Counted from the stretch's first letter, positions 1 through 5,357 are shown. The stretch: 6,166 nucleotides of DNA from Opitutia bacterium (GCA_947488485.1 CANKZO010000140.1:1-6166); one strand, 5' to 3'. Notes: generated from the sequence alone by a model not told the origin. Program-made: numbers and translations.

Positions 1-679
1 TCTTGCCTTCGCCGACCGCGAGGCCGCCGATGGCGAAACCGTCGAAGGGCAGCTGGGTCAGGCCGTCGGCGCTGATCTTACGGAGGTCGGGGTAGAGGGC
101 GCCCTGGACGATCGCGAACATGGACTGCGGCGAATCACCACGGGCCTTGAGACTGCGAATGGCCCAGCGATGGGTGATTTCAAGCGCTTCCTTGGCGGTG
201 GCGCGGTCGGCGGTCGAAGGGATGCACTGGTCGAGCACCATCATGATATCGCTACCGATGGCGACCTGGGTGCCGATGCTGGTCTCGGGGCTGAGCAGGT
301 GGATGGCGCCGTCCACATAGCTGCGGAACTCGGCGCCTTCTTCCTTCATATTGCGGGCGTGCGGGAGCGAGAAAATCTGGAAGCCGCCGGAATCGGTGAG
401 GAAGGATTTCTCCCAGCCGGTGAACTGATGGATGCCGCCGAAGCTCTTGAAGACGTCGGGACCCGGACGCAGGAGCAGGTGGTAGGTGTTCGCCAGCAGG
501 ATCTGGGAGCCGGATTCGAGCAGGGTATCGAACGTCTGGGCCTTGACCGTCGCCTGGGTGCCCACGGGCATGAACAGCGGCGTCTTCACCTCGTTATGCA
601 GCGTGCGGAATGTGCCCGCCCGGGCCCGCGAACCGGTAGCCGTCGCCTCGAGTTTAAAATTCAGCCGGCTGGTGGACAT
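1..679 (-). CDS. tgt: Queuine tRNA-ribosyltransferase (tRNA-guanine transglycosylase), N-terminal part
   Basis: Tgt exchanges guanine-34 for preQ1 in the anticodon wobble position of tRNA Asp, Asn, His and Tyr, the committed step that puts the queuosine precursor into tRNA; it is cytosolic. The minus strand from ATG at 679 reads 226 residues without a stop and runs off the window at base 1, so the C-terminal part is missing (the family is about 370-400 aa). Visible family motifs are FMPVGTQATVK (36-46), LLANTYHLLLRPG (61-73), LTDSGGFQIFSLP (94-106, with the substrate-binding/acid-base Asp 96), SDIMMVLDQC (143-152, Asp 150), IVQG (190-193) and IGGLAVGE (217-224). The nucleophilic Asp and the zinc site lie beyond the edge. 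The start gives the usual N-terminus ending in FKLEAT...RAGTF; no strong Shine-Dalgarno is seen. An 8-bp-phased repeat array sits directly upstream. Confidence 0.97.
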   Translation of the reverse strand, partial: MSTSRLNFKLEATATGSRARAGTFRTLHNEVKTPLFMPVGTQATVKAQTFDTLLESGSQILLANTYHLLLRPGPDVFKSFGGIHQFTGWEKSFLTDSGGFQIFSLPHARNMKEEGAEFRSYVDGAIHLLSPETSIGTQVAIGSDIMMVLDQCIPSTADRATAKEALEITHRWAIRSLKARGDSPQSMFAIVQGALYPDLRKISADGLTQLPFDGFAIGGLAVGEGK

Positions 680-692
680 CGCGGCCCATCTC

Positions 693-776
693 GGGGGAAA
701 GGGCCAAAAGTGTAAAGGGGCAAAGCACGAGGGCCCGAGGCCATGAGGCCATGAGGGCAGGAGGGCCCGAGATCCC
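693..776. repeat. Octamer-phased word array upstream of tgt
   Basis: Two runs of contiguous 8-bp words lie just 5' of tgt. Read on the minus strand, 724-693 is TTTGCCCC, TTTACACT, TTTGGCCC, TTTCCCCC. After a 4-bp gap, 729-776 on the plus strand is GAGGGCCC, GAGGCCAT, GAGGCCAT, GAGGGCAG, GAGGGCCC, GAGATCCC. The period is 8 throughout with no slippage. TTTGCCCC resembles the TTTGCACC words at 2808-2851 and 5754-5794. The array lies within 15-100 bp of the tgt start, so it must be in or near the promoter and leader. Function unknown. Confidence 0.75.
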
Positions 777-795
777 GATTCGATAGATTCCTTTT

Positions 796-825
796 GGGTA
801 GGGTCGGGACCGCGTCACGACATAG
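796..825. repeat. REP-like hairpin repeat, type A, copy 1
   Basis: A GGGTAGG head leads into the hairpin core GTCGGGACCGCGTCACGAC and ends in ATAG. The core pairs GTCG with CGAC and GAC with GTC around a CGC loop, with one G.A mismatch. The same 29-30 bp recurs without change at 1991-2019, 3356-3385 and 4553-4582. It resembles repetitive extragenic palindromes, which in other bacteria are moved by RAYT (TnpA-REP) proteins; no such gene is in the window. Confidence 0.85.
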
Positions 826-841
826 TTGTATCAAATTCATT

Positions 842-985
842 CTCAGGTCCCAGGTCTCGGCCGTCAGGTGTCTGGTTCAGGTGTTCAGGTTCAGGTACAG
901 GTTCAGGACCCGTACCCGTGCCCGCACCTGAAGAACCCGCACCTGATACCTGGTCAACTGAGACCCGAGACCCGAAGATGTCTGC
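842..985. repeat. Large imperfect palindrome of CAGGT/ACCTG words, copy 1
   Basis: The left half consists of CAGGT-type words (CAGGTCCCAGGTCTCGG, then TTCAGGTGTTCAGG, then TTCAGGTACAGG). The right half holds the complementary words (CCCGCACCTGAAG, ACCTGATACCTGG, then GAGACCCGAGACC). The halves meet near 907, so the block could fold into a long, interrupted hairpin. It follows REP copy 1 after a short spacer (TCATTCTCAGG), and the same junction occurs at copy 2 (3386-3408). No reading frame shows protein-like character. Confidence 0.65.
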
Positions 986-1036
986 CCCCTTTGAGTTCTG
1001 CTTCTCCGGTTTCCGGTCTCCCCTTTAGTTCTGCCT
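986..1036. repeat. Pyrimidine-rich repeat block (CCGGTTTCCGGTCTCCC), copy 1
   Basis: The block carries GCCCCCTTTGAGTTCTGC and TCTCCGGTTTCCGGTCTCCC followed by TTTAGTTCTGCC. Nearly the same string is at 3540-3623 (CCCCCTTTGAATTCTGCC, TCTCCGGTTTCCGGTCTCCC). At both sites it follows the large CAGGT/ACCTG palindrome. No coding content is evident. Confidence 0.65.
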
Positions 1037-1040
1037 CCCT

Positions 1041-1116
1041 TGTCAACGTGTCAACTTGCCAGCGTGCCCCCTCGCGCTAGCGCGTGTCCCCATGTCCCCG
1101 TGTCAACGTGCCCCCT
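1041..1116. repeat. TGTCAACN octamer array with central palindrome
   Basis: Eight 8-bp words, each starting with TG, surround a 12-bp palindrome. 1041-1072 reads TGTCAACG, TGTCAACT, TGCCAGCG, TGCCCCCT; 1073-1084 is CGCGCTAGCGCG; 1085-1116 reads TGTCCCCA, TGTCCCCG, TGTCAACG, TGCCCCCT. The same words occur at 3015-3046 and 5812-5843. The array ends about 50 bp before the ATPase start codon, so it may lie in that gene's promoter or leader. Function unknown. Confidence 0.75.
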
Positions 1117-1166
1117 CCATTTACCGCTCTTGCTTCGCAGCCGTTCACCATGCCAGCATGCCCCCT

Positions 1167-1952
1167 ATGAATTTAGGAGTCTGGACCCCTCATCACACCC
1201 AACGGGTGATCGAGGGTGGGCATGTGCTCATCTCGGGCGCTCCGGGTTCAGGTAAATCCCATCTCCTGCGCGAGGCTATCGTCCCGGGACTCGTCGCTGC
1301 CGGCGCCCAGGTTCTCGTCATCGACTATGCCGACGTCATCGGCGCCAAGATCAAAGGCCTCCGTCGCGAGGTCTATGGCGAAGAGACCTTTGGTATCTCC
1401 AGTCCCAACGCCGCCTCGCCGGCCCCGGATCTCCTCGGTTCGTCCGCCATCGCCACGCTCGCCTGCGAGCGTGCCGGACGTGATGCCATGGCCGATCTCC
1501 TCATGCGCTCGTTGTACGTCGAGCTCATCAAGAACCCGCCTAGCCGTGCCGCCCGACGTTTCCTCGTCGTCGACATCTCGCACCAGTCCTCGGCGCTCTC
1601 CACCTTCGGTCCGCTCCTGCGCGAAGCCGTCAAGAACGGCTTCACCCTCATCGTCACCTGCCAGTCGCCCAGCGCGCTCGACGACGATCTCTTCGCGCTG
1701 TTCAGCACCCACGTGTGCTTTTACCACTTCTTCAAACGTTGCCTCAAGATCATGTCGCAAGCGCTGCTCTCGACTGATCCGTCGCGTCAGATCTCCGGCG
1801 ACCGACCCATGCCGCTCAATCATTTCGGCCAGCCCCTCGCCACGCCCGCCAGCCAGCTCGGCACTGATCTCAGCCGCCTCAAAGTCGGCGAATGCCTCCT
1901 CGGTCTGCCCGGAGCCCAGCTCGAAAAATTGAAGCTGAATCCTTGGGGCTGA
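1167..1952 (+). CDS. Small orphan P-loop ATPase (HerA/VirB4/FtsK-like fold, inferred)
   Basis: A 261-residue protein built almost only of a P-loop NTPase core. Walker A is GAPGSGKS (24-31), directly after strand HVLIS. A second strand is QVLVIDYAD (48-56). Walker B is RRFLVVD (130-136) followed by ISHQ, so the catalytic Glu usually next to the Walker B Asp is absent. FTLIVTCQSPS (159-169) looks like the sensor strand with Gln found in VirB4/HerA-type ATPases ('TQ' motif). The C-terminus has GQPLATPASQLG and KVGECLLGLPG. It lacks the large N-terminal domain of conjugative ATPases and has no partner genes here, so its task is unknown. ATG at 1167 was chosen because the upstream ATGs (1150, 1158) lie in repeat-derived sequence; 1158 is in frame and adds three residues. 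No Shine-Dalgarno is visible. A hairpin repeat starts on the base after the stop. Other ASCE ATPase families remain possible. Confidence 0.82.
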   Translation: MNLGVWTPHHTQRVIEGGHVLISGAPGSGKSHLLREAIVPGLVAAGAQVLVIDYADVIGAKIKGLRREVYGEETFGISSPNAASPAPDLLGSSAIATLACERAGRDAMADLLMRSLYVELIKNPPSRAARRFLVVDISHQSSALSTFGPLLREAVKNGFTLIVTCQSPSALDDDLFALFSTHVCFYHFFKRCLKIMSQALLSTDPSRQISGDRPMPLNHFGQPLATPASQLGTDLSRLKVGECLLGLPGAQLEKLKLNPWG

Positions 1953-1981
1953 GGTAGGGGCAGCACCGCGTGATGCCCTAG
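1953..1981. repeat. REP-like hairpin repeat, type B, copy 1
   Basis: A GGTAGGG head leads into GCAGCACCGCGTGATGCCC and ends in TAG. The stem is GCAGCAC/GTGATGC around a CGC loop, with one mismatch. Head, loop and TAG tail match type A, but the stem sequence differs. It starts immediately after the ATPase stop codon, so it may act as a transcription end or 3' stabiliser, although no T-run follows. The other copy is at 4461-4489. Confidence 0.8.
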
Positions 1982-1990
1982 TTGTCTCGA

Positions 1991-2019
1991 GGTAGGGTCG
2001 GGACCGCGTCACGACATAG
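1991..2019. repeat. REP-like hairpin repeat, type A, copy 2
   Basis: Same 29 bp as copy 1 (GGTAGG, core GTCGGGACCGCGTCACGAC, ATAG). It lies 9 bp after the type B hairpin in the same orientation, making a B-A pair. The B and A repeats at 4461-4582 repeat this order with a longer gap. The stretch 2020-2106 up to the ORF6N stop codon shows nothing further that I recognise, apart from GGTGGCGGGTGGCAG-type repeats at 2039-2065. Confidence 0.85.
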
Positions 2020-2106
2020 CTGATGCTGAGCCGCTTCAGGTGGCGGGTGGCAGCCCCGGGTGGCAGGAATTGCAACGAGTAAGGGCGTGCTCCATTTCCG
2101 AAGTGA

Positions 2107-2619
2107 CTATTTGAAACCTATTTTTCGGCGCCTACGTTTTCCGTCTGCTGCGCTGAGTGATTTCAGTGTGCCGACGACGGCGTCGATGACTTGATCGTGG
2201 TTATCTAGCCTGGCGTGGGCTTCGCGCACGCTATCTTCGATGTTGGGTAGGCTGAGTTTCAGGCCGCTTATCGCGACGAATACTCTGACGACCATGATTC
2301 CCATCCTGATGGCAAGATCGCTGTTGAGGACATTCGCTGCCTGGATGACACCATGTTCCGTGAACGCCCAAGGGAGGTATCGGTCACCTCCGCGTCCATT
2401 TGAGGTCGCAATTTGCGACCTCAAAGAATTCAGCTCTCCCAATGTTAAACGAAAGGCGAAGTCCTCCGGAAATCTGTCAAGATTTCGCTTAATCTGTTCG
2501 TTGAGGCGCTTGGTGCTTACTCCGTAGAGGCGGGCGAGTTCCGAGGCCAAGATGACCCTGCGCCCCCTTAATTCAATAATCAGGGATGCAACTTTCTCAG
2601 CGGAAGAAGGGGTCGTCAT
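2107..2619 (-). CDS. ORF6N-domain DNA-binding-type protein
   Basis: A 170-residue protein. Residues about 15-117 form an ORF6N domain: a helix-turn-helix-like N-terminal part (LRGRRVILASELARLYGVS, then TKRLNEQIKRN), the family signature RFPEDFAFRLT, then RYLPWAFTEHGVIQAANVLNS and a helix with RMGIMVVRVFV. The rest is a predicted helix (HARLDNHDQVIDAVVGTLKSL) and a basic tail, RRRRKIGFK, typical of chromosomal ORF6N proteins. The domain was first described in phage proteins and is thought to bind DNA; no target is known here. The length is normal for the family, so the gene looks intact. The start is ATG at 2619 with a weak TCAGG just upstream. It has no convincing operon partners and its spacer is AT-rich. 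It could be a phage-derived or defence-associated regulator, but nothing in the window shows that. Confidence 0.9.
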   Translation of the reverse strand: MTTPSSAEKVASLIIELRGRRVILASELARLYGVSTKRLNEQIKRNLDRFPEDFAFRLTLGELNSLRSQIATSNGRGGDRYLPWAFTEHGVIQAANVLNSDLAIRMGIMVVRVFVAISGLKLSLPNIEDSVREAHARLDNHDQVIDAVVGTLKSLSAADGKRRRRKIGFK

Positions 2620-2731
2620 GCCTGATTTGATGTCATGCTTCGAAACGGCTCAAGTACCGCCGGTGCCATAGATTACTTGGTTTTGATTAGTTGTTTTTAA
2701 CTAGTTTCGGATGATTTCCGACATTCCCGCC
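2620..2731. other. AT-rich spacer upstream of the ORF6N gene
   Basis: The part around 2665-2710 is much richer in A and T than the rest of the window and contains a short inverted repeat (TAGTT, GTTTTT spacer, AACTA; about 2687-2702). It is a likely place for the ORF6N promoter on the minus strand, but I cannot assign convincing -35 and -10 boxes. The base composition may instead reflect transfer together with the ORF6N gene. Confidence 0.3.
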
Positions 2732-2851
2732 AGCCGCCACCCGAAGCTATGCCTCTCCATCGACTAACTAGCCCGCCCTGGCCCTATCCCTAGCTCTGCC
2801 TCCCACTTTTGCACCTTTGCACGCGGCACCGCCGTATTTGCACCTTTGCAC
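2732..2851. repeat. Composite repeat (CCACCCG / CATCGACTAACTAGCCC / TTTGCACC hairpin), copy 1
   Basis: The order is GCCGCCACCCGAAG, then TCTCCATCGACTAACTAGCC, then CCTAGCTCTGCCTCCCAC, then TTTGCACC and TTTGCACG (2808-2823), the hairpin CGGC-ACC-GCCG (2824-2834), then TTTGCACC and TTTGCAC (2837-2851). The same series is at 5661-5794, where the central hairpin is GGAGC-ACC-GCTCC. The loop and flanking octamers are kept while the stem is rewritten. Function unknown. Confidence 0.75.
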
Positions 2852-2940
2852 TTCAGGACCCGTACCCGCACCCGTACCTGACAACCCGTACCTGACAACC
2901 CGTACCCGATACCCGATCAGCCGAGACCTGAGACCCGAAA
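2852..2940. repeat. Half copy of the large CAGGT/ACCTG palindrome
   Basis: This contains only right-arm words: TTCAGGACCCGTACCCGCAC, repeated GTACCTGACAACCC, then GATCAGCCGAGACC and GAGACCCGAAA. The left arm present at 842-907 and 3403-3460 is missing and the composite repeat ends where it should begin, so this is a truncated or recombined copy. It is followed by period-8 GGGCCTCC words (about 2966-2981) and the hairpin GCGGC-TCC-GCCGC (2991-3003). Confidence 0.6.
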
Positions 2941-3014
2941 GTGTGTTCTGTTCAACCAATCCTCTGGGCCTCCGGGCCTCTATTGCTTTCGCGGCTCCGC
3001 CGCTTTGCCTCCCT

Positions 3015-3046
3015 TGTCAACGTGTCAACTTGTCAACCTGCCAGCT
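3015..3046. repeat. TGTCAACN octamer array
   Basis: Four contiguous octamers: TGTCAACG, TGTCAACT, TGTCAACC, TGCCAGCT. Related words (TGATCAAC, CGATCAAC) follow at about 3073-3088, just past the 3' end of the small membrane-protein gene. It is preceded by TTTGCCTCCCT, as at 5801-5811. The remainder of 3047-3083 shows no other feature. Confidence 0.75.
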
Positions 3047-3083
3047 AGTTGTTGTCCGGCCAACTGGCCCACTGATCAACCGA

Positions 3084-3332
3084 TCAACTCTGCATCGCTC
3101 TGCGTTTAAACAACCTCCCCCACTTCACCCTACAAATCCGCAACAACCTCAACCCTTTCGGATGCCAGGAAAAGCCGAAGGCCAGGCCCACGATAATCAG
3201 CGGCAGCCCCGGCGTCACGGGCAGGGGTATAGCAATCAAGCCCACGATAATCAGGATTGATCCCGTGACCACCCTGGCCGCTTGGACTAAGCTGATCATA
3301 CTTTCAAGGTAACCAATTCCCCCACCAAGCAA
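3084..3332 (-). CDS. Small inner-membrane protein, PGPGW-like
   Basis: An 82-residue protein with two hydrophobic helices: ARVVTGSILIIVGLIAIPL (about 19-37) and GLPLIIVGLAFGF (about 42-54), joined by a turn PLPVTPGLP that resembles the PGPG turn of the PGPGW family. A strongly basic C-terminus (KGLRLLRICRVKWGRLFKRR) suggests it stays in the cytoplasm. No function is established for the family. Start choice: TTG at 3332 has GGAGG six bases upstream, the best Shine-Dalgarno in the window; ATG at 3299 (71 aa, MISLVQ) has none but leaves both helices intact. I favour TTG with modest confidence. A type A REP hairpin lies 23 bp upstream. It is transcribed alone on the minus strand. A DUF454-like helical hairpin is an alternative family. 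Confidence 0.7.
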   Translation of the reverse strand: MLGGGIGYLESMISLVQAARVVTGSILIIVGLIAIPLPVTPGLPLIIVGLAFGFSWHPKGLRLLRICRVKWGRLFKRRAMQS

Positions 3333-3355
3333 GCCACCCCTCCGCTTTCTGCCTC

Positions 3356-3385
3356 GGGTAGGGTCGGGACCGCGTCACGACATAG
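3356..3385. repeat. REP-like hairpin repeat, type A, copy 3
   Basis: Same 30 bp as copy 1, including the GGG start and CATAG end. Like copy 1 it is followed after a short spacer (TAACTCATTCTCAGG) by the large CAGGT/ACCTG palindrome, so hairpin and palindrome behave as one composite unit. Confidence 0.85.
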
Positions 3386-3402
3386 CTGTAGCTAACTCAT
3401 TC

Positions 3403-3526
3403 TCAGGTCCCAGGTCTCGGCCGTCAGGTCCCGGGTTCAGGTACAGGTATCAGGTTCAGGACCCGTACCCGCACCCGAACCTGACAACCCGTACCTGATC
3501 CCCGACTGCCGAGACCCGGGACCTGA
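3403..3526. repeat. Large imperfect palindrome of CAGGT/ACCTG words, copy 2
   Basis: This is the best preserved copy. The left end TCAGGTCCCAGGTCTCGGC (from 3403) pairs with the right end GCCGAGACCCGGGACCTGA (to 3526) with one mismatch. The inner words pair too: GGTTCAGGTACAGG on the left, and CCCGAACCTGACAACCC and GTACCTGATCC on the right. Many mismatches are T/C changes that would be G.U pairs in RNA. The centre is near 3460. The whole could form a hairpin with arms of about 55-60 bp. Its modular relatives are at 842-985 and 2852-2940. Confidence 0.7.
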
Positions 3527-3539
3527 AAATGTACGCCCC

Positions 3540-3623
3540 AGCCAACTCTCCGGTTTCCCTATGCTGCCCCCTTTGAATTCTGCCTCTCCGGTTTCCGGTC
3601 TCCCTATGAGTTCGGCCTCTCCC
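3540..3623. repeat. Pyrimidine-rich repeat block (CCGGTTTCCGGTCTCCC), copy 2
   Basis: Contains TCTCCGGTTTCCCTATGC, then CCCCCTTTGAATTCTGCC, TCTCCGGTTTCCGGTCTCCC, and TATGAGTTCGGCCTCTCCC. It matches 986-1036 in content and in position after the large palindrome. No gene is evident. Confidence 0.65.
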
Positions 3624-3624
3624 T

Positions 3625-3659
3625 ATACTCAATACTCAATACTCCATACTCGATACTCT
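3625..3659. repeat. Heptamer tandem repeat ATACTCN x5
   Basis: Five perfect-phase 7-bp units: ATACTCA, ATACTCA, ATACTCC, ATACTCG, ATACTCT. Only the seventh base varies. It ends one base before the hairpin at the 3' end of the adjacent minus-strand gene. Confidence 0.85.
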
Positions 3660-3693
3660 CGTTTTAGCGCCGCCTTCGCCGGCTGCTAAAACG
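3660..3693 (-). terminator. Hairpin overlapping the stop codon of the unknown-family gene
   Basis: CGTTTTAGC (3660-3668) pairs perfectly with GCTAAAACG (3685-3693). Inside, GCCG (3669-3672) pairs with CGGC (3680-3683), giving 13 bp with one bulged base and a 7-nt loop. The minus-strand stop codon TAG (3686-3688) lies within the stem. No T-run follows, so factor-independent termination is uncertain; 3'-end protection of the mRNA is equally possible. The paralogous gene has a similar hairpin at its stop (5848-5876). Confidence 0.5.
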
Positions 3694-4447
3694 CCCTCTC
3701 CTCCACCCACCCCACCACCACCTTGAACCCCGTCAACTTAGCGAAATGCAGGGTCAGGATGAAGTCATGCTTCACGGAGATCGCCACCATCCGATGGGGC
3801 AGGGCGAGTTTCTTACCCTGGTACAGGCAGATCTTAGGGCAGGCATACAGCTGATTGGCCTCCTTGTAGGCTTTCTGGACGCGGACATCTAGGTTGCTGT
3901 GCAAGGCGCCGAGCCGGGGGACCATGCCGAGGAACTCCAGCTTACTGCGGGCTTCCCGATAATCGTCAAAGTTCAGGTCATGCGCTTCCTCGATGACCGC
4001 GTCGGTGATAATCACGTGGTTCCTGACGAGGGACGCGCCCCGGATCGTCTCAAAGAAGTAGGCCATCCCGTGAGGGCGCTTTTTACCCTTGATCATGCGC
4101 GGGGGCTTGGGCGTCAGGTCCTTTCCGTAGGCCGCCTCGATCTCCTTGGCCAGGAGCTCATCGCCCGCCCGGTGCTCGACCGTCAGCTCATGCTTGCCGC
4201 GCAGCACCGTGCGGTGGCGGACGATGATATCCCCGTATTGGTTTAGCCCACCGATCCGGGAGCCGATGTCGAATTCCCCGTTGATCCAGGACTCATTGAA
4301 GGCCGGGGAGGTCTCCACCAGCTTCAGCAGCGCCCGCTTCACCTTCTGGGCGGTCAATTTACAATCATAGGCGCGAATCTGGAGCTTCGTCGGAGGATTT
4401 GAGGTCGGCGGTTGCATCATTGCCCGCCGATTTGCCCACCATCCCAT
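3686..4447 (-). CDS. Protein of unrecognised family (paralogue of the gene at 5870)
   Basis: I do not recognise this family. The protein (253 aa from ATG 4447) is basic and soluble-looking, with no membrane helix or signal peptide. The N-terminal half has KLQIRAYDCKLTAQKVKRAL, an acidic GEFDIGSRIGG, and a basic KPPRMIKGKKRPHG; the second half has HDLNFDDYREARSKLEFLG, PKICLYQGKKLALP and VVVGWVEERAF at the very end. The last 98 residues align without gaps to the partial gene at 5870-6166 with 39 identities by hand count; the best conserved parts are HDL.F.DYRE, PK.CLY.GKKL and V.VG.VEE..F. Start: ATG 4447 and ATG 4420 (MMQPPTSNPP, 244 aa) are both plausible and neither has a clear Shine-Dalgarno; an open frame up to 4588 crosses two REP hairpins and is unlikely. 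It lies just 5' (plus coordinates) of the DUF3800 cassette on the same strand. DNA or RNA binding would suit the basic segments but is only a guess. Confidence 0.8.
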   Translation of the reverse strand: MGWWANRRAMMQPPTSNPPTKLQIRAYDCKLTAQKVKRALLKLVETSPAFNESWINGEFDIGSRIGGLNQYGDIIVRHRTVLRGKHELTVEHRAGDELLAKEIEAAYGKDLTPKPPRMIKGKKRPHGMAYFFETIRGASLVRNHVIITDAVIEEAHDLNFDDYREARSKLEFLGMVPRLGALHSNLDVRVQKAYKEANQLYACPKICLYQGKKLALPHRMVAISVKHDFILTLHFAKLTGFKVVVGWVEERAF

Positions 4448-4460
4448 GTTTGTCAAATGA

Positions 4461-4489
4461 GGTAGGGGCAGCACTGCGTGCTGCCCTAG
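4461..4489. repeat. REP-like hairpin repeat, type B, copy 2
   Basis: GGTAGGG head, GCAGCACTGCGTGCTGCCC, TAG tail. The stem is GCAGCAC/GTGCTGC around TGC, fully paired, whereas copy 1 has one mismatch. Both B copies are preceded by TGA and followed by TGTCTC within 3 bases, so the conserved unit is slightly longer than the hairpin. It lies 14 bp upstream of the start of the unknown-family gene. Confidence 0.8.
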
Positions 4490-4508
4490 CTGTCTCTCTG
4501 TGTTCCCA

Positions 4509-4550
4509 ACCGCTAACCGCCAACCGCTACCACCTCGCGGCTCCGTCGCG
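4509..4550. repeat. Heptamer repeat ACCGCYA x3 and GC hairpin
   Basis: ACCGCTA, ACCGCCA, ACCGCTA stand in tandem at 4509-4529. At 4536-4550, CGCGGC-TCC-GTCGCG forms a 6-bp hairpin with one G.T pair. A hairpin with the same TCC loop (GCGGC-TCC-GCCGC) is at 2991-3003. The block separates the B and A repeats. Confidence 0.6.
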
Positions 4551-4552
4551 CA

Positions 4553-4582
4553 GGGTAGGGTCGGGACCGCGTCACGACATAG
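4553..4582. repeat. REP-like hairpin repeat, type A, copy 4
   Basis: Same 30 bp as the other type A copies. The bases after its end (minus strand CGATGCACCTATGTC) partly match 5640-5653 (CGATACAGCTATGTC), the far edge of the other structured element, so the DUF3800 cassette seems to end in a REP or REP remnant on both sides. Confidence 0.85.
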
Positions 4583-4599
4583 GTGCATCGAGTTGCTCG

Positions 4600-4738
4600 G
4601 CCTGAGTACTTTCCTGGCTTGCCCACGTGCCTGCTGCTTGCTTTACTTTCTTTGTGGGTCGAAAGGCCTGCGGAAAAGGTTCCGCCCCGGTGACAAGTGA
4701 CCAAGGGTCTCTTCCGTCAGGATAGCCGGGGCGGTCAT
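4600..4738 (-). ncRNA. Candidate structured RNA flanking DUF3800, left copy
   Basis: Read on the minus strand, this begins 4 bases after the DUF3800 stop codon. The core (4734-4682) is CCGCCCCGG, bulge CTATCC, TGAC, bulge GG, AAGAGACC, loop CTT, GGTCACTT, GTCA, CCGGGGCGG: one long hairpin with two 5'-side bulges and a single A.A mismatch. Downstream, AACCTTTTCC, GGCCTTTCGACC and CAAGCC...AAAGT also match the right copy at similar spacing, so the element is about 140 nt. The stems differ from the right copy but still pair, while the bulges are identical. The strand is inferred from this bulge orientation. It would be in the 3' part of the DUF3800 transcript. I recall published structured RNA motifs named for DUF3800 but cannot say which class, if any, this is. 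Confidence 0.68.
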
Positions 4739-4742
4739 TTTC

Positions 4743-5357
4743 TCACATCTGTAAATCAACTGCGCGTCCGAGGATATCCATGGCCTGATGGTCGCCTTTG
4801 GTCAGTGACCGCCAGATTGCCCAACAGCAGTAATCAGCGATTTGCAGATCGAAGTTCGATTTGGAAGAGTGGTGGAGGAATGTGTGGGTGTCGCGTCCTA
4901 TCGAGCGCGCTGCTAACTCAGCGGCGATAGCCTTCTCTAGGCCGTGACGTTTCTTGTTGAGAGGAAGGGTATCACTGAAGACCCAGACTCTCTCGTTGCT
5001 CTGGCCAACGTGTCGTTCGACTAACGGGCCGACGAAGGCCGGATAGAAACGTTCGGGCGTCCTCAGTCGCTCATCGATATCTATTTTCAGAAGGGCGCGG
5101 GCCTTGACCGAGGCCGGGGAAAGCCAAGGCACGATTGTTTCCAGGAATCTTTTTCTCACTCGGCGATTGTCTTCGCTCGCATGAAAGTACTCCAAACCGA
5201 TGCCTTCCGCCAGTAGCTCATGTCTGAGTTGTGCCAGGTGAGCTATCCGCTGGTTGTCCCAAGGAATCTTAACGCAGGTCAGCACGAGCCATCGTGTGCC
5301 ATTCTGTCCGAAATCAAAGTTGCCTGCCTCGTCTAGGTAAAGGTGGGTGGATTCCAT
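4743..5357 (-). CDS. DUF3800 family protein
   Basis: A 204-residue protein with the DUF3800 signatures: LYLDEAGNF at the N-terminus (Asp 9, Glu 10), GLEYFHASED (54-63), VWVFSDT (124-130) and HHSSKSNFDLQIADY (162-176, with Ser 165, Lys 166, Asp 170, Gln 172, Asp 175). The spaced acidic residues fit an RNase H-like, metal-dependent fold, which I infer; no activity is established in what I know. The length is normal and all motifs are present, so the gene looks intact. Start: ATG 5357 puts LYLDEAG at the N-terminus as in most members; ATG 5384 (213 aa) is in frame and possible. A perfect TATAAT lies upstream (5411-5416). The gene stands alone between two inverted structured elements, the left one directly after the stop codon. 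Members of this family often occur in mobile or defence-rich regions (general knowledge); none of those partners is seen here. Confidence 0.9.
   Translation of the reverse strand: MESTHLYLDEAGNFDFGQNGTRWLVLTCVKIPWDNQRIAHLAQLRHELLAEGIGLEYFHASEDNRRVRKRFLETIVPWLSPASVKARALLKIDIDERLRTPERFYPAFVGPLVERHVGQSNERVWVFSDTLPLNKKRHGLEKAIAAELAARSIGRDTHTFLHHSSKSNFDLQIADYCCWAIWRSLTKGDHQAMDILGRAVDLQM

Noticed and set aside
170..715. Long plus-strand open frame opposite tgt
   Set aside because: It is the complement of the clearly conserved tgt reading frame; its product has no family-like pattern.
1248..2075. 275-codon minus-strand open frame over the ATPase gene
   Set aside because: It mirrors the ATPase codons, runs through two REP hairpins and has no recognisable motif; the plus-strand frame has Walker A and B.
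3015..3046. CRISPR array
   Set aside because: The units are contiguous 8-bp words with no spacers; CRISPR repeats are longer and separated by unique spacers. No cas gene is present.
2817..3260. Plus-strand open frame of 147 codons
   Set aside because: It is translated from repeat words (Pro/Thr-rich, low complexity) and the complement of the small membrane-protein gene.
4448..4588. N-terminal extension of the unknown-family gene to ATG 4588
   Set aside because: The extra 47 residues would be encoded by REP type A and B hairpins and repeat words, so a start at 4447 or 4420 is more likely.
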